A stretch of 64,000 bases of DNA from Nocardioides perillae (lineage in GTDB: Bacteria; Actinomycetota; Actinomycetes; Propionibacteriales; Nocardioidaceae), in NCBI RefSeq assembly GCF_013409425.1, contig NZ_JACCAC010000001.1, forward strand, positions 186,001 to 250,000, written 5' to 3'. A program made the position numbers and the translations under genes. Position 1 is the stretch's first letter. Every line of letters starts with the position of its first letter. The notes beneath the pieces were generated by a model. That model was not told the DNA's origin and ran no database searches. It saw nothing but the letters and a program-made list of their open reading frames with translations. Positions 1-8,160 of the stretch are shown one piece after another.

Positions 1-1689
1 CTGTGGTCCCGGCTCTCGCGGGTCGCCGCGGACAACCCGGCGGCGTGGCTGCCGCGGGCCTTCACTGCCGAGGAGCTCGCCGCGACGGGGCCGGACAACC
101 GTCCGGTCAGCTCGCCCTACCCCAAGCTGCTCTGCGCCAACCTGCAGGTCGACCTCGCCAGCGGCCTGGTCGTCACGAGCGTCGCGGCGGCCGAGGCCGC
201 GGGCGTGCCGCAGGAGCAGTGGGTCTTCCTGCACGCGGGCGCGGCCGCGAGCGACGAGTGGTTCGTCTCCGAGCGCGGCGACCTCGCGGCCTCCCCCGCC
301 ATCCGCGCGGTCGGGCGGGCCGTGCTCGAGCACGCCGGGCTGCGCATCGACGACGTGCGGCTGGTCGACCTCTACTCCTGCTTCCCTGCCGCCGTGCAGG
401 TGGCCGCGCACGAGCTCGGCCTGCCGCTCGACGACCCCGACCGCCCGCTGTCGGTCACCGGCGGCCTCACCTTCGCCGGGGGGCCCGGCAACGCCTACGG
501 CGGCCACGCCGTCGCCACGATGGTGCAGCGGCTGCGCGAGGACCGCGACGCGGTCGGGCTCACCACCTCGCTGGGGTGGTACCTCACCAAGCACGCCGCC
601 GGCCTGCTCTCCGCGCGGCCGCCGGAGCGGGCGTACGCCGCGCTGGCGCCGGTCGTGCCCCCCGAGCCGCGGCGCACCGCCACCGGCTCGTGGGAGGGCC
701 CGGCCGTCGTCGAGGCGTGCACCGTGCCCTACGACCGGGCAGGCGAGCCCGAGGCGGCCGTCGTGGCGGCGGTGACGCCCGACGGCACCCGCGCGCTGGT
801 GCGGGTCACCGACCCGGCGACCGTGCGCCGCCTCGACGCGGGCGACCCGCTGGGCTGGACCGTCGCGCTGCGCGACGGCGAGCTGGTCGTGCTCGAGGAG
901 GGCCGCGCGCCCGTGCCGCCGCCCCCACCGCTGACGGTGCGGACCGAGGACCACGGCCCGGTGCGGGTCGTCACGATCGACCGGCCGCACCGCCGCAACG
1001 CGGTCGACCTGCCGACCGCCGAGCTGCTCGAGCGGGTCTTCGACGGCATCGAGGCCGACCCCGGCGTGCGGGTGGCCGTGCTCACCGGGGCCGGCGGGTC
1101 GTTCAGCGCCGGCATGGACCTCAAGGCCGCCGCGGCGGGGCAGCTCCCGATCACCGAGCGGGGCGGCCCGCTCGGCATCACCGCGCGGACCTTCCGCACC
1201 CCGCTCATCGCGGCGGTCGAGGGCCACGCGCTCGCCGGCGGCTGCGAGCTCGCCCTGGTGGCCGACCTGGTGGTCGCGGCCTCCGACGCGACCTTCGGCC
1301 TGCCCGAGCCGAAGCGCGGCCTCGTCGCGGCAGCAGGCGGGGTGCTGCGCCTGACCCAGCGGCTGCCGCGGGCGGTCGCGCTCGAGATGGCGCTGACCGG
1401 CGACCCCCAGACCGCCGAGCGGATGCACGCCGTCGGCCTGGTCAACCGGGTGGTCGAGCCGGGCGGGGCGCTCGATGCCGCGCTCGACCTCGCGCGCCGC
1501 ATCGCCGCCAACGCGCCGCTCTCGGTCGAGGTCAGCCACGAGATCGCCCTCGCCACGCCGTCGTGGTCCGACGAGGAGGCCTTCGACCGCCAGTCCGACC
1601 TCGCCGCCCGCGCCCTCGGCTCCCACGACGCCGCCGAGGGCGTCCTCGCCTTCGCCGAGGGGCGCGAGCCGGTCTGGCAGGGGCGCTAG
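1..1689 (+). CDS. Thiolase-like / enoyl-CoA hydratase fusion protein (5' end cut by window)
   Basis: The frame is open from base 1 and runs 562 codons to TAG. Residues 1 to about 210 are the C-terminal half of a type-1 thiolase-like protein, with the typical GGLTFAGGPGNAYGGHA stretch. About 215-305 matches the extra C-terminal domain of that family. About 311-562 is a complete crotonase domain: it has the oxyanion-hole stretch SFSAGMDLK and both catalytic glutamates, in AGGCELAL and in FGLPEPKRGL. The likely job is two steps of acyl-CoA beta-oxidation or aromatic side-chain breakdown in one cytoplasmic polypeptide. I cannot see whether the thiolase half keeps its catalytic cysteine, because it lies outside the window. 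Its TAG overlaps the opposing pcaJ stop inside one CTAG. The fusion is unusual, but the frame is continuous with no sign of a lost stop. Confidence 0.85.
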   Translation: MWSRLSRVAADNPAAWLPRAFTAEELAATGPDNRPVSSPYPKLLCANLQVDLASGLVVTSVAAAEAAGVPQEQWVFLHAGAAASDEWFVSERGDLAASPAIRAVGRAVLEHAGLRIDDVRLVDLYSCFPAAVQVAAHELGLPLDDPDRPLSVTGGLTFAGGPGNAYGGHAVATMVQRLREDRDAVGLTTSLGWYLTKHAAGLLSARPPERAYAALAPVVPPEPRRTATGSWEGPAVVEACTVPYDRAGEPEAAVVAAVTPDGTRALVRVTDPATVRRLDAGDPLGWTVALRDGELVVLEEGRAPVPPPPPLTVRTEDHGPVRVVTIDRPHRRNAVDLPTAELLERVFDGIEADPGVRVAVLTGAGGSFSAGMDLKAAAAGQLPITERGGPLGITARTFRTPLIAAVEGHALAGGCELALVADLVVAASDATFGLPEPKRGLVAAAGGVLRLTQRLPRAVALEMALTGDPQTAERMHAVGLVNRVVEPGGALDAALDLARRIAANAPLSVEVSHEIALATPSWSDEEAFDRQSDLAARALGSHDAAEGVLAFAEGREPVWQGR

Positions 1690-2360
1690 GCCGGGGCCCA
1701 GCCCCGCAGGAGCGGGACGTCGAGGCGGGCGGCGAGCTCGTCGTACGTCGTGCCGGCGAGGTCGCGCACGACCAGGCCGTCAACGGTGACGTCGAAGGTC
1801 GCGAGGTCGGTGTAGACGCGGTCGACGCAGCCGACCCCGGTCAGCGGGTAGGTGCACTCCGGCACGATCTTGGGGCTGCCGTCCTTCGCGAGCAGCGTCA
1901 TCACCACGAAGACCGACTTCGCGCCGATGGCGAGGTCCATCGCGCCGCCGACGGCGGGGATCGCGTCGGGAGCGCCGGTGTGCCAGTTGGCCAGGTCGCC
2001 GCGTGCCGAGACCTGGAAGGCGCCCAGCACGCAGACGTCGAGGTGGCCGCCGCGCATCATGGCGAAGGAGTCGGCGTGGTGGAAGTACGCCGCGCCCGGG
2101 AGCTCGGTGACCGGCACCTTGCCGGCGTTGGTGAGGTCGGGGTCGAGCGGGTCGTCGGGGCCGCCCGTCGCGGCGGGGCCCATCCCGAGCATGCCGTTCT
2201 CGGTGTGCAGGACCACCCCCGAGCCGGGAGGCAGGTGGTCGGCGACCAGCGTGGGCTGGCCGATGCCGAGGTTGACGTAGGAGCCCGGCGCGATGTCGGC
2301 GGCGACGGCCGCGGCGACCTCGTCCTTGCTGCGTGGGCGGTCCTGCACGGGCTCGGTCAC
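1686..2360 (-). CDS. pcaJ: 3-oxoacid (3-oxoadipate) CoA-transferase, beta subunit
   Basis: A 224-residue class I CoA-transferase beta subunit of normal length. The catalytic glutamate lies in the ENGMLGMGP motif (about residue 54), which carries the covalent glutamyl-CoA intermediate. With PcaI it moves CoA from succinyl-CoA to 3-oxoadipate (or acetoacetate) in the cytoplasm. The GTG start overlaps the TGA of pcaI in GTGA, indicating translational coupling. The neighbouring pcaF thiolase favours 3-oxoadipate over acetoacetate as the substrate. That choice is inference, since the family does not show it by sequence alone. Confidence 0.9.
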   Translation of the reverse strand: MTEPVQDRPRSKDEVAAAVAADIAPGSYVNLGIGQPTLVADHLPPGSGVVLHTENGMLGMGPAATGGPDDPLDPDLTNAGKVPVTELPGAAYFHHADSFAMMRGGHLDVCVLGAFQVSARGDLANWHTGAPDAIPAVGGAMDLAIGAKSVFVVMTLLAKDGSPKIVPECTYPLTGVGCVDRVYTDLATFDVTVDGLVVRDLAGTTYDELAARLDVPLLRGWAPA

Positions 2361-3040
2361 GCGACCCCCTCCACCTCGGCGGGGCCGACCGCGACGACGC
2401 GGTCGACGTAGATGCCGGGGGTCACGACGACCTCCGGGTCGATCGAGCCGACGTCGACCACGCGCTGCACCTGCACGACGGTGGTGGCGGCGGCGGTGGC
2501 CATGACGGGGCCGAAGTTGCGGGCGGTCTTGCGGTAGACCAGGTTGCCGGCGCGGTCGGCGAGGTGCGCGCCGACGAGGGCGAGGTCGCCGCGGATCGGC
2601 GTCTCGAGCACGTAGGTGCGCCCGTCGATCTCGCGGGTCTCCTTGCCCTCCGCGAGCGGGGTGCCGACCCCGGTCGGGCAGTAGAAGGCGCCGATGCCGG
2701 CGCCGGCGGCCCGCATCCGCTCGGCCAGGGTGCCCTGCGGCACGACCTCGAGCTCGATGCGGCCGGCGCGGTAGAGCCCGTCGAACACCCACGAGTCGTG
2801 CTGGCGAGGGAAGGAGCAGACGATCTTGCGCACCCGCCCCGCCGCCAGCAGCGCGGCGAGGCCGGTGTCGCCGTTGCCCGCGTTGTTCGACACGACGGTG
2901 AGGTCGCGCGCGCCCTGATCGACGAGGGCGTCGACGAGCGCCACGGGCATGCCGGCCATGCCGAAGCCGCCCACCAGCACGGTCGCGCCGTCCTCGGTGC
3001 CGTCGACCGCCTCCGCGGCGGTCTCGCAGACCGTGACCAT
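2357..3040 (-). CDS. pcaI: 3-oxoacid (3-oxoadipate) CoA-transferase, alpha subunit
   Basis: A 227-residue class I CoA-transferase alpha subunit. The N-terminal glycine-rich CoA-binding loop VLVGGFGMAGMP and the NNAGNGDTGLAALL segment are intact. It forms the heteromeric enzyme with PcaJ, and its last bases overlap the pcaJ start. Its ATG shares one base with the pcaF stop (TGATG). Longer upstream starts in this frame would run into pcaF, so the ATG at the overlap was chosen. Confidence 0.9.
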   Translation of the reverse strand: MVTVCETAAEAVDGTEDGATVLVGGFGMAGMPVALVDALVDQGARDLTVVSNNAGNGDTGLAALLAAGRVRKIVCSFPRQHDSWVFDGLYRAGRIELEVVPQGTLAERMRAAGAGIGAFYCPTGVGTPLAEGKETREIDGRTYVLETPIRGDLALVGAHLADRAGNLVYRKTARNFGPVMATAAATTVVQVQRVVDVGSIDPEVVVTPGIYVDRVVAVGPAEVEGVA

Positions 3041-4254
3041 CAGGCGCCGCCCGCCCGGGTGGCGGTCGCGTTCTCCAGGACCACGGCCAGGCCCTGCCCG
3101 ACGCCGATGCAGATCGCGGCGAGGCCCCACCGCTGGTCCTCCTCGACCAGGCGCTTCGCGAGGGTGCCGACGACGCGGGCGCCGGAGGCGCCGAGCGGGT
3201 GGCCGATCGCGATCGCGCCTCCCCGCGCGTTGACCAGCTCGGCGTCGGCCAGGCCGTCGGCGAGCCAGGCGTCGACGCAGGCGAGGGACTGCACCGCGAA
3301 GGCCTCGTTGAGCTCCACGGCCCCGACGTCGCGCCAGCCGATCCCGGCCCGGGCCAGGGCCTGCGCCGCGGCCGCCACCGGGGCGTAGCCGAACCGCTGG
3401 GGCTCGAGGGCGGCAGCACCGCGTCCGGCGACCCGGGCCACCGGGTCGAGCCCGACCGCACCGGCGGCCTCACCCGAGCCGAGCAGCAGCGCCGCAGCGC
3501 CGTCGTTCAGCGGGCTGGCGTTGCCCGCGGTGATGGTGCCGTTGGGCCGGAAGGAGGGCGTGAGCCCGGCGAGCGACTCCGGGGTGGAACCGTCGCGGAT
3601 GCCCTCGTCGCGGTCGAGGTCGACACCGTCGACCGGCACCACCAGGTCGTCGTAGAAGCCCTCGGCCCACGCTCGCGCGGCCTGCTGGTGCGAGCGGGCC
3701 GCGAAGGCGTCCTGCCGCTCCCGCGCGATGCCGAACTCGTCGGCGAGCTGCTCGTTGCACTCGCCCAGCGAGGCGGTCCACTCCTGCGGCATCCGGGCGT
3801 TCACCAGCCGCCAGCCCAGCGTCGTGGAGACCGCGGTGGCGTTGCCGGCCGGGAAGGCACGCTCGGGCTTGGGCAGCACCCAGGGCGCCCGGGTCATGGA
3901 CTCCGACCCGCCCGCGACGACCACGTCGGCGTCGCCGACCTCCACCGCCCGCGAGGCCTGGAGGGCGGCGTCGAGCGAGGAGCCGCACAGCCGGTTGACG
4001 GTCGTGGCAGGGACGGAGACCGGCAACCCGGCGAGCAGCACCGCCATCCGGCCCACGTTGCGGTTGTCCTCCCCGGCGCCGTTGGCGGCGCCCCACCAGA
4101 CGTCGCCGACCGCGGCGCGGTCGAGGCCGGGCGCCTTGTCGAGCACCCCGGCGAGCGCCGTTGCGGCGAGGTCGTCGGGGCGCACGCCGGCCAGGGCGCC
4201 GCCGAAGCGGCCGAAGGGCGTGCGGGCGGCGGCGTAGACGAAGCAGTCGGTCAC
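3040..4254 (-). CDS. pcaF: 3-oxoadipyl-CoA thiolase
   Basis: A 404-residue thiolase of full length. The nucleophilic cysteine is in NRLCGSS (C90), the catalytic histidine is in GGAIAIGHPLGASGAR, and the second cysteine is in AICIGVGQG. It cleaves 3-oxoadipyl-CoA to succinyl-CoA and acetyl-CoA, the last step of the beta-ketoadipate pathway. It is the first gene of the pcaF-pcaI-pcaJ operon, starts with GTG and is divergent from a LysR gene 70 bp away. A general acetyl-CoA acetyltransferase role is possible, but the linked CoA-transferase makes PcaF more likely. Confidence 0.88.
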   Translation of the reverse strand: MTDCFVYAAARTPFGRFGGALAGVRPDDLAATALAGVLDKAPGLDRAAVGDVWWGAANGAGEDNRNVGRMAVLLAGLPVSVPATTVNRLCGSSLDAALQASRAVEVGDADVVVAGGSESMTRAPWVLPKPERAFPAGNATAVSTTLGWRLVNARMPQEWTASLGECNEQLADEFGIARERQDAFAARSHQQAARAWAEGFYDDLVVPVDGVDLDRDEGIRDGSTPESLAGLTPSFRPNGTITAGNASPLNDGAAALLLGSGEAAGAVGLDPVARVAGRGAAALEPQRFGYAPVAAAAQALARAGIGWRDVGAVELNEAFAVQSLACVDAWLADGLADAELVNARGGAIAIGHPLGASGARVVGTLAKRLVEEDQRWGLAAICIGVGQGLAVVLENATATRAGGA

Positions 4255-4284
4255 CCGGCCACCGTAGGCCCGCCCCGTCGATCA

Positions 4285-4300
4285 GATCCAATACCGGATC
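4285..4300. promoter_or_regulatory. Candidate LysR operator between pcaF and the LysR gene
   Basis: The 70-bp divergent spacer holds the inverted repeat GATCC-N6-GGATC. A dyad of this size in a shared promoter is what LysR-type regulators usually bind. It lies just upstream of the TAAGAT -10 hexamer (4313-4318) of the LysR gene, so binding there could both autoregulate the regulator and activate pcaFIJ. Function is inferred from position only. Confidence 0.4.
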
Positions 4301-4324
4301 GGGCGGCGTTGATAAGATGGCGTG

Positions 4325-5224
4325 ATGGAGCTGCGGCACCTGCGGTCGTTCGTCGTGCTCGCCGAGGAGCGGCACTTCGGCCGCGCCGCCGCGCGGCTCC
4401 ACATCGCCCAGCCCGCGCTGTCGCAGCAGCTGCAGCAGCTCGAGCGCGAGGTCGGCGTGCGCCTGGTGGACCGCTCCACCCGTCGCGTCGAGCTGACCGA
4501 GGCGGGGCGCCTCCTCGAGGGCCGCGCCCACGAGGTGCTGGGCACGGTGGCGCGTGCGGTCGACGAGCTCGCACTGCTGGCCGCAGGACGCCTCGGCCGG
4601 GTGACGGTCGGCCTCGTCGGCACCGCGACGTACGACGTGCTGCCGCGGCTCGCGCACGAGGCCCGGCGGCACCTGCCCGAGGTGGACCTCGACCTGCGCG
4701 GCGAGGTGCTGGCCCCGCGACTGCTCGCCGACGTGCAGTCCGGCGTGCTCGACCTCGCCGTGCTGCGCCCGGGCCCCGGCGCCGCCGCACCTGACCTGGT
4801 GGTCGAGACCCTGCGCCGCGAGCCGCTGGTCGCCCTGCTGCCCGCGGCGCACCCGCGGGCAGGCCAGGCCGAGGTCGCCCTCGCCGACCTGGCCGACGAG
4901 CCCTTCGTCGTGCACCCGAGCGGCGCGCGCTCGACCATGCACGCCCGCGTGCTGGAGGCGTGCGCGCGGGCCGGCTTCCGCCCGCGCGAGCTGCGCGAGG
5001 TCGCCGAGACCGCCACGCTCGCCGTCGTCGTCGCCGCCGGCGACGGGGTCGCGCTCGTGCCCGCCTCCGTGCAGGCGCTGCGTCTCGACGGGGTCGTGCC
5101 GCTCCCCCTCGCTCCGGGTCCCGAGGGCCCCGAGTGCGTCGACCTGGCCCTCGCGCGCCGCCCCGACGCCTCCCCCGCCACCCTGCAGGTCGCGCGGCTG
5201 CTGCGGGAGCTGCTCGACGCCTGA
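4325..5224 (+). CDS. LysR-family transcriptional regulator of the pcaFIJ operon
   Basis: A 299-residue LysR protein. The N-terminal winged helix (residues 1-60, MELRHLRSFVVLAEERHF) is canonical, with the substrate-binding domain from about 90 to 295. ATG 4325 is preferred over GTG 4322 because the -10-like TAAGAT ends six bases before it, suggesting a leaderless mRNA. Divergence from pcaFIJ suggests it controls that operon, probably with a pathway intermediate as inducer (inference). The co-inducer cannot be told from sequence. Confidence 0.88.
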   Translation: MELRHLRSFVVLAEERHFGRAAARLHIAQPALSQQLQQLEREVGVRLVDRSTRRVELTEAGRLLEGRAHEVLGTVARAVDELALLAAGRLGRVTVGLVGTATYDVLPRLAHEARRHLPEVDLDLRGEVLAPRLLADVQSGVLDLAVLRPGPGAAAPDLVVETLRREPLVALLPAAHPRAGQAEVALADLADEPFVVHPSGARSTMHARVLEACARAGFRPRELREVAETATLAVVVAAGDGVALVPASVQALRLDGVVPLPLAPGPEGPECVDLALARRPDASPATLQVARLLRELLDA

Positions 5225-5236
5225 CCTCCGCCCACC

Positions 5237-5251
5237 CGAGCCGTCGGCTCG
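5237..5251 (+). terminator. Short hairpin after the LysR gene
   Basis: CGAGCC-GTC-GGCTCG begins 12 bases after the LysR stop. The 6-bp stem is GC-rich, but no T-run follows. It may be a weak terminator or simply a chance dyad in GC-rich DNA. Confidence 0.25.
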
Positions 5252-5343
5252 CGCGGGACCGGCGCGGCGTGCGGCAGGTCACGGTGTCGCGGACGGCCCA
5301 CGGGCTACCTACCGCGAGTACGTCACCTACCGTGAGGAGCACC

Positions 5344-5577
5344 GTGCTGAGCTGGTCGCGTCGAGAGCCGTCTGTCGGGGCCGGGTCGGGCCGAGGCGGC
5401 ACCCTGGGCACCCCGGCGCTGACGCTGGCCGAGTCGGGCCCGTCGGTGGACCAGGAGGCCAACGCCGTCGTGAGCGGCGGCGGCCTCGTCGGCGCACGCG
5501 ACGACCGCGGCCCGAGCCGGGCGGCCAGGCTCTCCCCGTCGGCGCAGGCACCGCGGCGGCGCCGCACCGGTCACTGA
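5344..5577 (+). CDS. Possible 77-residue hypothetical protein
   Basis: A short open frame with GTG start, GAGGAG six bases before it, and strong G/C preference at third positions (about seven A/T-ending codons of 77). The protein is Gly/Ser/Arg-rich with no recognisable domain or membrane segment. It overlaps the end of the opposing pcaL gene by seven bases. It fills an otherwise empty 346-bp stretch after the LysR gene. GC-rich DNA often opens such frames by chance, so it may not be real. Just upstream ACCTACCG occurs twice. Confidence 0.35.
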   Translation: MLSWSRREPSVGAGSGRGGTLGTPALTLAESGPSVDQEANAVVSGGGLVGARDDRGPSRAARLSPSAQAPRRRRTGH

Positions 5578-6587
5578 CGGCCCTCGGGCTCGAACCCCCG
5601 GAGCGCCTGCTCCACCACCCCCGCCAGCGACGCCGGTGCGCCGGCCAGGAACGCCGCGTGCAGCAGCGCCTCGCGGACCTCGGCCTCGGTGAGCCCGTGG
5701 CGCCGGGCGAGACGCACCTGCGCCGCGAGGTCGTCGTGGGCGCCCGACGCGACCGCCGCGGCCAGCACGACGGCCGAGCGCGTGCGGCGGTCCAGCCCGG
5801 GCCGGTCCCACACCGTGCCGGCGGCGTGGTCCGCGGCGAGTGCGGCGGCGGCACGGTCGAGCTCTCCGGGCTCCCCCAGCGCGTGGCCGCGGACGAGCCG
5901 CGCGACCTCCTCGCGCGCCTCCGACGGCGCGAGGCGCCCGACGCCGTCGAGCACGACGAGGCGGCCGTCGCGCACCCCGCTCGCGACCTCCTCGAGGAGC
6001 GAGGGCGGCGCGGCGACGTCCGCACCCCCTGCTACCGCCAGCACCGGGACGCGCACCTCGTGCAGGCGCTCCCGCACGTCGAAGCCGGCGAGCGCACGGC
6101 GCACCGCGGCGTACGCCGTCGCGTCCGCCTCGGTGGTCTCCGACCGGCGCTGCCGGCCCGCGTCGCCACCGAGACGGGCACCGGTGCCCAGCAGGGTCGC
6201 GGAGGCCACGCGCTGCGGCGCGTCGAGGAGCAGCTGCAGGGCCACGGCGCCCCCGACCTCGACGCCCACGACGTGGAAGCGCGGCGGGTCGAAGCCGCCC
6301 CCTCCCAGGGCGTCGACCACCGCGAGCACGCCGCGCGCCAGGCCCGCGACGCTGACCGCGTCGGGCGGCACCTGCCCGTCGGGGCCGGCCTCGGGCACCC
6401 ACGGGTTGCTGCCGTGGCCGGGCAGGTCCCACGCCACGACCTGGAGGTCCGCGGCGAGCCGCGCGGCCGCTGCCGACCACAGCGCGCGGGCCGACGTGCC
6501 GAGCGCCGGCCCGAGCACGAGCAGCGGCTGGTCGGGACGCCCGCCGAGGCGGACGGCGCTGACGTGCACGGTCGGCGGGACGGTCAC
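5571..6587 (-). CDS. pcaL: PcaD-PcaC fusion: 3-oxoadipate enol-lactonase-like / 4-carboxymuconolactone decarboxylase
   Basis: A 338-residue protein with the order found in actinobacterial PcaL: an alpha/beta-hydrolase domain (about 1-235) followed by a 4-carboxymuconolactone decarboxylase domain (about 240-335). The second domain has RTRSAVVLAAAV and LLHAAFLAGAPASL, close to PcaC. In the hydrolase the nucleophile-elbow serine is replaced by glutamate (GVEVGG, E110), and the usual histidine position reads VGRLAP (R218). The aspartate-type loop AGGADVAAPP is still present. The lactonase half therefore looks catalytically dead, while the decarboxylase half looks intact. The GTG start follows GAGGAGCCCC, a good ribosome-binding site. 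No pcaG, pcaH or pcaB lies nearby, so this may be a divergent paralogue with another substrate. Confidence 0.8.
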   Translation of the reverse strand: MTVPPTVHVSAVRLGGRPDQPLLVLGPALGTSARALWSAAAARLAADLQVVAWDLPGHGSNPWVPEAGPDGQVPPDAVSVAGLARGVLAVVDALGGGGFDPPRFHVVGVEVGGAVALQLLLDAPQRVASATLLGTGARLGGDAGRQRRSETTEADATAYAAVRRALAGFDVRERLHEVRVPVLAVAGGADVAAPPSLLEEVASGVRDGRLVVLDGVGRLAPSEAREEVARLVRGHALGEPGELDRAAAALAADHAAGTVWDRPGLDRRTRSAVVLAAAVASGAHDDLAAQVRLARRHGLTEAEVREALLHAAFLAGAPASLAGVVEQALRGFEPEGRQ

Positions 6588-6659
6588 GGGGCTCCTCGCG
6601 GCGCGGTCGGTCCGGAGCCCGGCACGCTACGCCAGCCGACCCGCGTCAGCCGACCCGCG

Positions 6660-7724
6660 TCAGCCGACCTCGACCAGCACGAGGGCGACGTCGTCGCCGC
6701 CGCCGCTCACGTGACCGTGGCCGAAGGCGTGCAGGCGCACGAGCAGCTCGTCGAGCGCGGCGTCGAGGGCACGGCCGCGCAGCGCACCGGCCTCCTCGAG
6801 CAGCGGGAAGAACGTGCCGCGCTCGTCGCGGTGCTCGACCAGGCCGTCGGTGTAGAGCAGCACCCGGCTGCCCGGCGGCAGCGGGTGCCGGTCGACGGCA
6901 GGGCGCGGGTCGAGGCCGAGCGGGGTCGTGGCGTGGTCCGTCTCGAGCAGCCAGGCGCCGTCGGGTGCGACGACGAGCGGCGGGTGGTGGCCGCAGGACG
7001 CGACGGCCGCGGTCGCGGCGCCGGGGGTGGCGTCCAGCTCGACGAAGAGCGCGGTGACGAACTCCTCCTCCTCGAGCAGGCGTCCGACCAGGTCGTCGAC
7101 CGTGGCGGCGACCGCGGCGGGGTCGGGCTCGCCCAGCGCGGCCTGTCGCCACGCGGCGAGCACGGCTCCGGCGGTCTGCACCGCCTCGAGCCCCTTGCCG
7201 CGGACGTCACCCACCACCAGCCGCAGGCGGCCGTCGGCGGTGAGCGCCACGTCGTACAGGTCACCACCGACGGTGGTGTCCCGCGCTGCGGAGAGGTAGC
7301 GCGTGGCGACCCGGAAGCGCCCCACGACCGGCGGCACCGGCCGCAGCAGCGCGCGTTGGGCGGTCTCGGCGATGGTGCGCAGGCGGCGCAGGCGCGCCTC
7401 GCGGCGCTCCCGGACGGTCGCCGACGTCACCGCCAGCGCGGCCAGCACGACGCACATGAAGGTGCGCACCAGCCACTCCCGCTCGCCGAGGTTGCCGCTC
7501 CACACGCCGCCGGCCAGCGAGACCACCACGGCGACGACGCCCACCGCGGCGGTGCGGCGGGCCGAGGCCACCATGCCGGCGACGATCGCGCCGGTGGCGT
7601 AGGCGCCGGTGAGCTGCACGCGCGCGACGACGTCGAGGCCCGCGACCGCCGCGACGACCCCGAGCCCCAGCCACACCCCGCGGTCGCGCCACCACGGCTC
7701 GACCCGGTCCCCGACGACCTGCAC
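6660..7724 (-). CDS. Membrane-anchored PP2C/SpoIIE-type serine phosphatase
   Basis: About 354 residues from GTG 7724. Four hydrophobic segments lie in the first 110 residues or so, followed by a linker with RERREARLRRLR and then a SpoIIE phosphatase domain. Metal-binding positions include VGGDLYDV, VGDVRGKGLEA, YTDGLVEHRD and the final GGGDDVALVLVEV. Such RsbU/SpoIIE phosphatases dephosphorylate anti-anti-sigma factors, releasing stress sigma factors, with the membrane part sensing the input. The frame is open further upstream to 7865, but that would cross the divergent EthD promoter and start. The likely STAS partner is not adjacent; one lies at 40.2 kb. Confidence 0.82.
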   Translation of the reverse strand: MQVVGDRVEPWWRDRGVWLGLGVVAAVAGLDVVARVQLTGAYATGAIVAGMVASARRTAAVGVVAVVVSLAGGVWSGNLGEREWLVRTFMCVVLAALAVTSATVRERREARLRRLRTIAETAQRALLRPVPPVVGRFRVATRYLSAARDTTVGGDLYDVALTADGRLRLVVGDVRGKGLEAVQTAGAVLAAWRQAALGEPDPAAVAATVDDLVGRLLEEEEFVTALFVELDATPGAATAAVASCGHHPPLVVAPDGAWLLETDHATTPLGLDPRPAVDRHPLPPGSRVLLYTDGLVEHRDERGTFFPLLEEAGALRGRALDAALDELLVRLHAFGHGHVSGGGDDVALVLVEVG

Positions 7725-7790
7725 CGTGCAAGCGTCGCAGGTCGCGGCCCTGGGCACAGGTGCCGCGCACGGCGGGACCAGACCACCCGA

Positions 7791-7806
7791 CCACCCCCTA
7801 GGGTGG
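7791..7806. promoter_or_regulatory. Dyad CCACCC-CCTA-GGGTGG in a divergent promoter
   Basis: A perfect 6-bp inverted repeat with a 4-bp spacer lies between the SpoIIE phosphatase gene and the EthD gene. It includes TAGGGT, which could be the -10 of the EthD gene. A near copy with 7-bp arms and spacer CTTA stands at 25276-25293 before a GAF histidine kinase. The two may be sites for a common regulator or just a shared promoter form. Confidence 0.4.
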
Positions 7807-7848
7807 CCGCTACCCGCTGAGGGGACCCCCGACCCGAGGAGCAGCACC

Positions 7849-8160
7849 GTGCACCGCGTCACCATCCAGTACGCCGTCCCCGCCGACCCCGAGGCCTTCG
7901 ACGCCCACTACTTCGGCACGCACGTGCCGCTGGTCGGCCCCCTGCCTGGCCTGCAGCAGTTCGCGTGGTCCAAGCCCCGTCCGCTCGGAGGCGAGGCGAC
8001 GGTCTACCTCGTCGCCCAGCTCGACTTCGCCGACGAGGAGGCGATGACCACCGCGCTCCGCTCCCCCGAGATGGCCGCCGCCGCCGAGGACGCCGCGCGC
8101 CTCGGCACGCCGATGACGATGTTCACCGGCGAGGTCGTCGTCGGGCTGCCCAGCACCTGA
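7849..8160 (+). CDS. EthD-family small protein
   Basis: A 103-residue protein with the dimeric ferredoxin-like EthD layout: HRVTIQYAVPADPEAFDAHYFGTHVPLV followed by a short C-terminal half. Members occur beside oxidative degradation genes, but a general reaction is not established. GTG 7849 has GAGGAG eight bases upstream. The stop TGA supplies the first two bases of a 26-bp repeat array that follows. The downstream neighbour, npdG, is convergent. Confidence 0.75.
   Translation: MHRVTIQYAVPADPEAFDAHYFGTHVPLVGPLPGLQQFAWSKPRPLGGEATVYLVAQLDFADEEAMTTALRSPEMAAAAEDAARLGTPMTMFTGEVVVGLPST

Noticed and set aside
3..2411. Long Arg/Ala/Gly-rich frame overlapping the fusion gene and pcaJ
   Set aside because: It is a shadow frame of GC-rich coding DNA; real domains lie in the other frames.
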